From Streptomyces sp. NBC_00370 (lineage in GTDB: Bacteria > Actinomycetota > Actinomycetes > Streptomycetales > Streptomycetaceae): 64,000 nucleotides of DNA. Position 1 is the stretch's first letter, and each line of letters opens with the position of its first letter. Below, piece by piece: positions 53,801 through 64,000 of the stretch. The stretch spans positions 7,758,001 through 7,822,000 of the forward strand of contig NZ_CP107968.1 in NCBI RefSeq assembly GCF_036084755.1, read 5' to 3'. The translations under genes were made by a program, and so were the position numbers. The notes under the pieces were generated by a model. That model saw nothing but the letters and a program-made list of their open reading frames with translations, was not told the DNA's origin and searched no databases.

Positions 53801-56800
53801 GTCACCCGTCGGCAACGTCCCCCAGGCACGGCTGTCCGGGACGTGGCTCGTGGTGTCGGCCGAAGGGACCGACGACGCGGAGGTCGTTGACCTGCTGAGC
53901 GGGTCGGGTGCCGATGACGTACGCCGGTTGGTGCTGGACGAGTCGTATGTCGACCGTGGGGCCCTCCGTGAGCGGCTGGCGGAGACCGGCGAGATCGCCG
54001 GGATCGTCTCCGTACTCGCTCGCGCCGAGGAGCCGGGGCAGCGATACCCGGGTCTGTCGCTCGGTCTGGCCCTCACCGTCTCGCTGGTCCAGGCCCTCGG
54101 CGACACGGAGAGCGGGGCGCCGTTGTGGTTCCTCACGCAAGGCGCCCTCTCCACCGGCCGTTCCGACGAGATCACCGCTCCCGCACAGGCGCAGGTGGCC
54201 GGTGTGGGCTGGACCACGGCGCTGGAGCATCCGCAGCGCTGGGGCGGTGTGATCGACCTGCCGCCGGTCCTCGACCAGCGGGCCGCCTCGCGGCTCGTCT
54301 CCGCCCTCGCGGGCGCACTGGGCGAGGAGGACCAACTCGCCATCCGCGCCTCGGGCGTGCTGACCCGCCGTATCGTCCGCGCGGGCGCCGGACGCAAGGC
54401 GTCGTCCCGCGACTGGAAGCCGCGCGGCACCACCCTGGTCACCGGCGGCTCCGGCACCCTCGCCCCCGGGCTCGCCCGCTGGCTGGCCGGACAGGGTGCG
54501 GAGCATCTGGTACTGGTGAGCCGCCGGGGCATCGAAGCTCCCGGCGCCCCTGAACTCGTCGCCGAACTGGCCGAGTTGGGCACGGAGGCGACCGTCGCCG
54601 CCTGTGACGTCACCGACCGGGACGCCGTGGCCGCGCTGCTGGCGCAGCTCAAGGCCGACGGACACACGGTCCGTACGGTCGTCCACACCGCAGCCGTGAT
54701 CGAGCTGTACTCGCTGGCCGAGACCAGCATGGAGTCCTTCTCCGACGTCGTGCACGCGAAGGTCGCCGGTGCCCGGCACCTGGACGAGCTGTTGGACGAC
54801 GAGGCGCTGGACGACTTCATCCTCTACTCGTCCACGGCCGGCATGTGGGGGAGCGGTCATCACGCCGCGTACGTGGCGGGCAACGCCTTCCTCTCCGCGC
54901 TCGCCACCCAGCGCCGCGCCCGTGGTCTGCGCACCACGTCGGTGCACTGGGGGAAGTGGCCCGACGACATCGAGCGCGAGCTGGCCGACCCGCACCAGAT
55001 CCGTCGCAGTGGCCTCCAGTACCTGGACCCCGAGCTGGCATTGAGCGGCCTCAAGCGGGTCCTGGACGACGACGAGACCGTCATCGGTCTCACCGACGTC
55101 GACTGGGACACGTACTACCCCGTCTTCACCTCCGGCCGCCCCACCCGCCTCTTCGACGAGGTGCCCGAGGTGCGGCGCCAGCTGACCGCGGGCACCGAAC
55201 AGGCGGCCGCAGGACCGGAGATGAGTGATCTCGCGGTGCGGCTGCGTGAGCTGACCGCCCCCGAGCAGGAGCGGCTGCTACTCAATCTCGTCCGTACGGA
55301 GGCGGCAGCCGTCCTCGGCCACGCCTCCGCGGACGCGTTCCCCGAGCGGCGCGCCTTCCGGGACATCGGCTTCGACTCGGTCACCGCCGTCGACCTGCGC
55401 AACCGGCTCGTGGCCGCCACCGGTCTCCCGCTGCCTTCGACCATGGTCTTCGACTACCCCAGCCCCGCCGTGCTGGCCGGCTTCCTGCGGTCCCGCGCCG
55501 TGGGTGACGCACCGCCGGCACAGGACGCGACCGTGTCCGCCGCCGGCACCGAAGCGGACGACGAGCCGATCGCCATCATCGCCATGAGCTGCCGCTATCC
55601 CGGCGGCGCCCGCTCTCCCGAGGAGCTGATGCGGCTGGCCGTCGACGGCGCCGACGTCATCTCGGAGTTCCCCGCCGACCGGGGCTGGGACGCCGAAGGA
55701 CTGTACGACCCCGACCCCGACCGGCAGGGAACGACCTACTCGGTCAGGGGCGGATTCCTGCACGAGGCCGCCGAGTTCGACCCCGGCTTCTTCGGCATCT
55801 CGCCGCGTGAGGCGGTCGCCATGGACCCGCAGCAGCGGCTGCTGCTGGAGACCTCCTGGGAGACCTTCGAGCGCGCCGGGATCGACCCGGACTCGCTGCG
55901 CGGCTCCACCGCCGGTACGTTCATCGGCGCCAGTTACCAGGACTACTCGTCGAGCGTGCAGAACGGCTCCGAGGGCTCCGAGGTGCACATGGTCACCGGC
56001 ACGGCGGCCAGCGTGCTGTCGGGCCGGGTCTCCTACCTCTTCGGGTTCGAGGGGCCCGCCGTCACGGTCGACACGGCCTGCTCGTCCTCGCTGGTCGCGA
56101 TGCATCTGGCCTGCCAGTCGCTGCGCAGCGGGGAGAGTTCGCTTGCCCTTGCCGGCGGTGTCGCCGTCATGGCCACCCCGCATGCCTTCGTCGGCTTCAG
56201 CAGGCAGCGGGCGCTCGCGCTGGACGGTCGCTGCAAGCCGTTCTCCGAGGCCGCCGACGGTATGACGCTGGCGGAAGGCGTCGGTGTCGTCCTGCTGGAG
56301 CGCCTTTCGGACGCGCGGCGCAACGGGCACCGGGTGCTCGCCGTGGTGCGCGGCTCGGCGATCAACCAGGACGGCGCTTCCAACGGCCTGACCGCGCCCA
56401 ACGGGCCTTCGCAGCAGCGGGTGATCCGGCAGGCGCTGGCCAACGCCGGTCTGTCGGCCGCGGACGTGGACGCGGTCGAGGCACACGGCACCGGTACCAA
56501 GCTCGGTGACCCGATCGAGGCGCAGGCGCTGCTGGCGACGTACGGCCAGGGCCGCGACCCCGAGTACCCGCTGTGGCTGGGCTCGCTCAAGTCGAACATC
56601 GGACACACCCAGGCTGCCGCCGGTGTCGCCGGGGTCATCAAGATGGTGATGTCCCTGCGCGACGCGGTACTGCCCCGCACCCTCCACGCCGGCACCCCCT
56701 CGTCGCACGTCGACTGGACGGCCGGCGGGGTGGAACTGCTGCACGAGCAGACCCGCTGGCCGGACGCGGGACGCCCGAGGCGCGCCGGAGTCTCGTCGTT

Positions 56801-59800
56801 CGGGATCAGCGGCACCAACGCGCATCTCATCCTGGAACAGGCCCCCGCCGCCGAGGAGTCCGTCGATCCCGAGCCGGACGGGACGACGCCCGACGACGCC
56901 GGACAGGACGCGGCGCCCGAAGGCGTCCTGCCCTGGCTGATCTCGGCGAAGTCCGACGCCGCGCTGCGCGAGCAGGCGGCCCGGCTGCTCGCCCACACCG
57001 AAGCGGAGCCCGGCCTGTCGGCCGCCCGGGTGGGCTGGTCGCTCGCGACCGGCAGGTCCGCCTTCGCGCACCGCGCCGTGGTGCTGGGCGAGACCGGGGA
57101 CGACTTCCGGCGCTCGCTGAACGCGCTGGCCACCGGGGCGGGTTCGGCCGGACTTGTGTCCGGTGTCGCCGACGAAGGAGCGGCCGGCGGACCGGTGTTC
57201 GTCTTCCCCGGCCAGGGCTCCCAGTGGTGGGGGATGGGCCGCGACCTGCTCGCGGACTCCGCCGTGTTCCGGGAGACCGTGGACGCCTGCGCCGAAGCGC
57301 TGGCCCCGTACATCGACTGGTCGCTGCACGACGTGCTGTCCGGTGAGGCGGACCCCGCACTGCTCGAACGGGTGGACGTGGTCCAGCCCGCCCTGTTCTC
57401 CATGATGGTCGCGCTGGCCGCGCTCTGGCGCTCCTACGGCGTCGAGCCCGCTGCCGTCGTCGGCCACTCGCAGGGTGAGATCGCCGCCGCTTATGTGGCA
57501 GGCGCGCTGACCCTCGACGACGCTGCGGCTGTCGTCGCCCTGCGCAGTCAGGCCCTGCCCCGGCTCTCCGGGCTCGGCGGCATGATGTCGGTGGCCGCCC
57601 CGGTCGAGCGGGTCGAGGAGCTGCTGGCCCCCTGGGCGGAACTCCTCTCCGTGGCGGCGGTCAACGGCCCTTCGTCGGTCGTCGTGTCCGGCGACGCCGG
57701 GGCGCTGGACGAACTCCTCGCCGCGTGCAAGGAGCAGGACGTGCGCGCCCGCAAGGTCTCGGTGGACTACGCCTCCCACGGTTCGCACGTCGAAGCGGTA
57801 CGGGACGAACTGTCCCGGGTGCTCGCCGGCGTCCGGTCCACACCCCCCACGGTGCCGTTCTACTCGACGGTGACGGGCGGCCGGCTGGAGACGGCCGCGT
57901 TCGACGGCGACTACTGGTACACCAACCTGCGGCAGACCGTACGGATGGAGGAGGCGACCCGCGCCCTGCTCGCTGACGGGCACCGCGTCTTCATCGAGGC
58001 GAGCCCGCATCCGGTACTGGCGGGAGCCGTCCAGGAGACCCAGGAAGCGGTCGAGGAGGCCGCCGGTTCCGCGGTGGTCCTCGGGTCGCTGCGCCGCGAC
58101 GAGGGCGACACCCGGCGCTTCCTCGCCTCCCTCGCCGAGGCGTATGTGCACGGGACACCGGTCGACTGGCGCAAGGCCTTTCCCGCCGACGGGGCCGCCC
58201 CGGTGGAGCTGCCGACGTACGCCTTCCAGCGCCGGCGCTACTGGCCGGAGCTGAAGCCCGCCCGGACCGGCGCAACCGGCGCCGGAACCGGCGGCGAGGC
58301 CGACTCGGCGTTCTGGCGGCTCGTCGAGAACGAGGACCTGGAGTCCCTCGCCGACGAACTCGGCGTCGGTGCCGACGGCGAGCGCTCCTCGCTCGGCGCC
58401 GTACTGCCCACGCTCTCCGCCTGGCGCGCCAAGTCGCGGGAGCGGTCCCTGGTCAACGAGTGGCGCTACCGCGTCGAGTGGGCCCGGCTGGGCGAACCGG
58501 CCGCCGCCCCCACGGCGGGCCGCCGGCTCGTGGTCGTCCCGGCGGGCAGCGCCGACGACCCGTGGATCGCCGCCGTGCTCGCCGAACTCGGCCCGGAAAC
58601 CGTGCTGTTCGAGGCATCGGCCGACGGCGCGGACCGCGCCGTCTGGGCCAAGCGGCTCGCCGAACTGACCTCGGAAGGAACCGAGTTCGCCGGAGTGCTG
58701 TCGCTGCTGGCCCCCGCCGAGGAGCGGCACCCGGACTTCGGCTCCGTGCCCTGCGGTCTCGCTCTCACCCTCATCCTCGTCCAGGCCTTGGGTGACGCGG
58801 GACTCGACGCACCGCTGTGGTGCGCCACCCGTGGCGCCGTCTCCGTCGGCCGCGACGACCGGCTGACCAGCCCGGTCCAGGGCGCGTTGTGGGGCCTCGG
58901 CCGGGTGGTCGCACTGGAGCACCCGGACCGCTGGGGCGGTCTGGTCGACCTGCCGGAGACGCTGGACGCACGGGCCGGGGCGCGGCTGACCGCCGTACTG
59001 GCCGGACTCGACGGCGAGGACCAGGTCGCGATACGCGGCTCGGGCCTCTACGGACGGCGCATGACGCACGCGGCGCCCGCTGTCACCACGCCCGAACGCC
59101 CCTGGCGTGGCCGGGGCACGGCACTGATCACCGGCGGTACCGGCGGTATCGGCGGCCGGGTCGCCCGCTGGATGGCCGAAAGCGGCGCCGCCCATCTCGT
59201 ACTGACCAGCAGGCGCGGCGAAGAGGCGCCCGGCGCGGCCGAACTCCGCTCCGAACTGGAGGAGTTGGGCGCGAAGGTCACCATCACTGCCTGCGACGCC
59301 GCAGACCGTACGGCGCTGGCGGGCGTCATCGGGGCGATCCCCGCCGACCTGCCGCTGACCTCCGTGTTCCACTCGGCGGGAGTGGCGGACGGCGACAACA
59401 GCGTGGCAACACTGACGCTGCGTCAGCTCGACGCGCTGATGCGGTCGAAGCTGACCGCCGCGCTGCATCTGCACGAACTGACGCGCGGCCTCGACCTGGA
59501 CGCCTTCGTACTGTTCTCCTCGGGCGCCGCCGTCTGGGGCAGTGGCGGCCAGCCCGGCTACGCGGCGGCCAACGCGTTCCTCGACGCGCTGGCCGAGCAC
59601 CGCAGGGCCGAAGGGCTGACCGGCTCGTCCGTCGCCTGGGGCACCTGGGCCGAGGTCGGCATGGCCACGGACGCCGAGGTGGGCGAAAGGCTGCGGCGGC
59701 AGGGCGTACGGGCGATGGAACCCGCGCTGGCCCTCGCGGCGCTCCAGCGGATGCTGGAGGACGACGACACGGCCCTGACCGTGGCGTCGATGGACTGGGA

Positions 59801-60443
59801 GGTGTTCACCCCCAGCTTCACAGCGACCAGGCCCAGCCCCTTGCTGGCTGTCATACCGGAGGCCGGCCAGGCGCTGGCCACCGACAACGGCCTGCCCGCG
59901 GACGACACGGAGACCGGCGTACCGCCGCTGCGGCAGCGGCTCGACGCACTGCCCACGGCGGAGCGCGCCCGCGCCCTGCTCGAAGCGGTACGCGCCGAAG
60001 CAGCTGCGACCCTCGGCCACGAAGGGGCCGACGCCGTCGCGGCGAACCGCGCCTTCCGCGACGTCGGCTTCGACTCCGTGACCGCCGTCGAACTGCGCAA
60101 CCGGCTGCGGACCGGCCTCGGCCTGCCCCTGCCGGCCGCCCTGGTCTTCGACCACCCGACCCCGGACGCGCTCGCGCGCCATCTCGGCCCGCTCATCTTC
60201 GGGGCCGTACCCGGACAGGACACCGGCACGACCGACGACCCGGATGCGCGTGTGCGCGACGTGCTCGCATCCGTCCCGATCAGCCGACTCCGCAAAGCGG
60301 GCCTGCTGGACATGGTGTTGAAGCTCGCCACCGCCGACGACGCCGAGGCCACCGGCCCGGCCGCCGACGGCGGAGGCGACTCGCTCGACGACATGGACGC
60401 GGAAAGCCTGCTGCGGCTCGCCACCGAGAACTCGGCGAACTGA
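50850..60443 (+). CDS. nysB: Polyene macrolide type I PKS, modules 1-2 (NysB-like)
   Basis: PKS subunit of 3197 residues that adds the first two extender units, both methylmalonyl. Start GTG 50850 follows GAGGA at 50838-50842 with seven bases spacing and opens a coiled-coil docking helix (VVDYLRRVTSDLRRARQRI) that should pair with NysA. Both modules are KS-AT-dimerization element-KR-ACP. Both ATs have GHSQGE and YASH (methylmalonyl-CoA), as needed for the C36 and C34 methyls of nystatin. Both KRs keep Tyr and look A-type (Trp in GMW or AVW, no LDD), giving the C37 oxygen used for lactonization and the C35 hydroxyl. The tail (VLASVPISRLRKAGLLDMVL, DDMDAESLLRL) is the same docking class as the NysI tail. 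nysC starts 20 bases after the stop. Module 1 shares a long near-identical DNA tract with module 11. Confidence 0.95.
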   Translation: MPEDQQDKVVDYLRRVTSDLRRARQRIGELELKNNEPIAIVGMSCRLPGGVRSPEALWDLVDSGGDAISGFPADRGWNLERLTGDGEGSSATHEGGFLYEAAEFDAGFFGISPREAIAMDPQQRLLLEVSWEALERSGIAPDSLRGSQAGVFVGAYHWGQPTAGTAGELQGHALTGTAASVLSGRLAYTLGLEGPAITVDTACSSSLVALHVAAQSLRGGESSLAVIGGVTVLSEPSVFVEFSKQGGLAPDGRCKAFSDEANGTGWGEGVGVLVAERLSDARRNGHQVLAVLRGSAVNQDGASNGLTAPNGPSQERVVRQALANAGLSAADVDAVEAHGTGTRLGDPIEAQALLATYGQERDQDSPLWLGSLKSNIGHTQAAAGVAGVIKMVMALRNGVLPRTLHAESPSSHVDWSSGAVRLLSEAVEWPETGRPRRAAVSSFGISGTNAHALLEEAPAAEEAEPSAEPPVEPAAVAGGVVPWVVSGRGRSAVRDQATALVSRAEAAASPLDVGFSLVSSRSVFDHRAVLVGEGSDELLTGARALGAGESWAGLVEGVADVEGKTVFVFPGQGSQWVGMGARLLDESPVFAERIGECAAALAEFTDWSLVDVLRDVEGAPSLERVDVVQPASFSVMVSLAALWRSHGVEPDAVVGHSQGEIAAAVACGALSLEDGARVVALRSQAIGRRLAGRGGMMSVALPVAEVEGRLESWSGRVSVAAVNGPRSVVVSGEPEALDELSAELTGEEVRVRRVAVDYASHSVQVEDLRDELLDVLGPVRPRVSEVPFFSTVTGEWLDTEEMDAGYWFRNLRQRVRFADAVLDLLDGGHRAFVEVSSHPVLTMSVQDMIDDSGEPAVATGTLRRDTGGVSRFLLSAAEVFVRGVDVDWAGVFAGTGARRVDLPTYAFQHERFWNIPDVLDQVAEIDPLDAEFWAAVEQEDLSALSSTLRTDEGSVAAVLPALSSWRRSRHDRSTVDSWRYRVSWSPVGNVPQARLSGTWLVVSAEGTDDAEVVDLLSGSGADDVRRLVLDESYVDRGALRERLAETGEIAGIVSVLARAEEPGQRYPGLSLGLALTVSLVQALGDTESGAPLWFLTQGALSTGRSDEITAPAQAQVAGVGWTTALEHPQRWGGVIDLPPVLDQRAASRLVSALAGALGEEDQLAIRASGVLTRRIVRAGAGRKASSRDWKPRGTTLVTGGSGTLAPGLARWLAGQGAEHLVLVSRRGIEAPGAPELVAELAELGTEATVAACDVTDRDAVAALLAQLKADGHTVRTVVHTAAVIELYSLAETSMESFSDVVHAKVAGARHLDELLDDEALDDFILYSSTAGMWGSGHHAAYVAGNAFLSALATQRRARGLRTTSVHWGKWPDDIERELADPHQIRRSGLQYLDPELALSGLKRVLDDDETVIGLTDVDWDTYYPVFTSGRPTRLFDEVPEVRRQLTAGTEQAAAGPEMSDLAVRLRELTAPEQERLLLNLVRTEAAAVLGHASADAFPERRAFRDIGFDSVTAVDLRNRLVAATGLPLPSTMVFDYPSPAVLAGFLRSRAVGDAPPAQDATVSAAGTEADDEPIAIIAMSCRYPGGARSPEELMRLAVDGADVISEFPADRGWDAEGLYDPDPDRQGTTYSVRGGFLHEAAEFDPGFFGISPREAVAMDPQQRLLLETSWETFERAGIDPDSLRGSTAGTFIGASYQDYSSSVQNGSEGSEVHMVTGTAASVLSGRVSYLFGFEGPAVTVDTACSSSLVAMHLACQSLRSGESSLALAGGVAVMATPHAFVGFSRQRALALDGRCKPFSEAADGMTLAEGVGVVLLERLSDARRNGHRVLAVVRGSAINQDGASNGLTAPNGPSQQRVIRQALANAGLSAADVDAVEAHGTGTKLGDPIEAQALLATYGQGRDPEYPLWLGSLKSNIGHTQAAAGVAGVIKMVMSLRDAVLPRTLHAGTPSSHVDWTAGGVELLHEQTRWPDAGRPRRAGVSSFGISGTNAHLILEQAPAAEESVDPEPDGTTPDDAGQDAAPEGVLPWLISAKSDAALREQAARLLAHTEAEPGLSAARVGWSLATGRSAFAHRAVVLGETGDDFRRSLNALATGAGSAGLVSGVADEGAAGGPVFVFPGQGSQWWGMGRDLLADSAVFRETVDACAEALAPYIDWSLHDVLSGEADPALLERVDVVQPALFSMMVALAALWRSYGVEPAAVVGHSQGEIAAAYVAGALTLDDAAAVVALRSQALPRLSGLGGMMSVAAPVERVEELLAPWAELLSVAAVNGPSSVVVSGDAGALDELLAACKEQDVRARKVSVDYASHGSHVEAVRDELSRVLAGVRSTPPTVPFYSTVTGGRLETAAFDGDYWYTNLRQTVRMEEATRALLADGHRVFIEASPHPVLAGAVQETQEAVEEAAGSAVVLGSLRRDEGDTRRFLASLAEAYVHGTPVDWRKAFPADGAAPVELPTYAFQRRRYWPELKPARTGATGAGTGGEADSAFWRLVENEDLESLADELGVGADGERSSLGAVLPTLSAWRAKSRERSLVNEWRYRVEWARLGEPAAAPTAGRRLVVVPAGSADDPWIAAVLAELGPETVLFEASADGADRAVWAKRLAELTSEGTEFAGVLSLLAPAEERHPDFGSVPCGLALTLILVQALGDAGLDAPLWCATRGAVSVGRDDRLTSPVQGALWGLGRVVALEHPDRWGGLVDLPETLDARAGARLTAVLAGLDGEDQVAIRGSGLYGRRMTHAAPAVTTPERPWRGRGTALITGGTGGIGGRVARWMAESGAAHLVLTSRRGEEAPGAAELRSELEELGAKVTITACDAADRTALAGVIGAIPADLPLTSVFHSAGVADGDNSVATLTLRQLDALMRSKLTAALHLHELTRGLDLDAFVLFSSGAAVWGSGGQPGYAAANAFLDALAEHRRAEGLTGSSVAWGTWAEVGMATDAEVGERLRRQGVRAMEPALALAALQRMLEDDDTALTVASMDWEVFTPSFTATRPSPLLAVIPEAGQALATDNGLPADDTETGVPPLRQRLDALPTAERARALLEAVRAEAAATLGHEGADAVAANRAFRDVGFDSVTAVELRNRLRTGLGLPLPAALVFDHPTPDALARHLGPLIFGAVPGQDTGTTDDPDARVRDVLASVPISRLRKAGLLDMVLKLATADDAEATGPAADGGGDSLDDMDAESLLRLATENSAN
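50955..55490 (+). other. PKS module 1: KS-AT(methylmalonyl)-KR-ACP
   Basis: KS Cys 51456, AT Ser 52818 (GHSQGE), YASH near 53122, KR Tyr 54870 in AAYVAGN, ACP Ser 55377. Adds C35-C36 with the C36 methyl and reduces C37. Confidence 0.9.
55556..60210 (+). other. PKS module 2: KS-AT(methylmalonyl)-KR-ACP
   Basis: KS Cys 56079, AT Ser 57468 (GHSQGE), YASH near 57765, KR Tyr 59559 in GYAAAN, ACP Ser 60075. The KS start is unusual: IIAMSCRYPGG instead of the IVGM seen elsewhere, and EELMRL where nearly every other KS has the EELW-type Trp. Adds C33-C34 with the C34 methyl and reduces C35. Confidence 0.9.
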
Positions 60444-60462
60444 AAGAGATCTGGAGAGAGCG

Positions 60463-64000
<3,538 letters not shown>

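Overview
The window is very GC-rich actinomycete DNA (Streptomyces or a relative such as Pseudonocardia; the sequence alone does not decide). Both ends lie inside giant type I polyketide synthase (PKS) genes. Gene order, strands, domain order, AT specificities and active-site losses match the core of a nystatin-type polyene antifungal macrolide cluster, so the nys names are used by orthology. The window holds 11 genes: nysI (3' part), nysJ, nysK and nysL on the + strand; nysM, nysN, nysDII and nysDI on the - strand; then nysA, nysB and nysC (5' part) on the + strand.

Layout. 1-18411: end of nysI with four modules, which I number 11-14. 18434-34807: nysJ, modules 15-17. 34862-41050: nysK, module 18 plus thioesterase. 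41071-42255: nysL, a P450. 42278-42316: a perfect hairpin between convergent genes. 42338-46275: a tightly packed leftward operon of mycosaminyltransferase, aminotransferase, P450 and ferredoxin. 46276-46647: the only long gene-free stretch, a divergent promoter region with two related palindromic boxes. 46648-50805: nysA, loading module with a Ser-for-Cys ketosynthase. 50850-60443: nysB, modules 1 and 2. 60463 to the end: nysC, start of module 3.

How it works together. NysA decarboxylates malonyl units to give an acetyl starter. NysB adds two methylmalonyl units (methyls at C36 and C34). NysC starts the polyene. After the missing modules 4-10, module 11 adds the third methylmalonyl unit (C16), and modules 12-18 add malonyl units. 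The dead KR of module 13 predicts a C13 ketone, needed for the hemiketal ring. The complete DH-ER-KR loop of module 15 predicts a CH2 at C9. KR-only or DH-dead modules 16-18 predict hydroxyls at C7, C5 and C3. This is the nystatin C1-C17 pattern and differs from amphotericin, where the reduced pair is C6-C7. The C-terminal thioesterase closes the ring. NysN with ferredoxin NysM should oxidise the C16 methyl to carboxyl, NysL should hydroxylate near C10, and NysDII/NysDI make and attach mycosamine.

I see no transposon, CRISPR array, RNA gene or unrelated cargo. The most interesting features are a long near-identical tract shared by modules 1 and 11 with aberrant codon use, the dead or doubtful reductive domains that define the product, two separate docking-domain codes, a tandem octapeptide insertion in the module 16 KR, and the paired operator-like boxes in the nysDI/nysA promoter region. 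Whether the product is a tetraene or a heptaene depends on nysC module 5, which lies outside the window.
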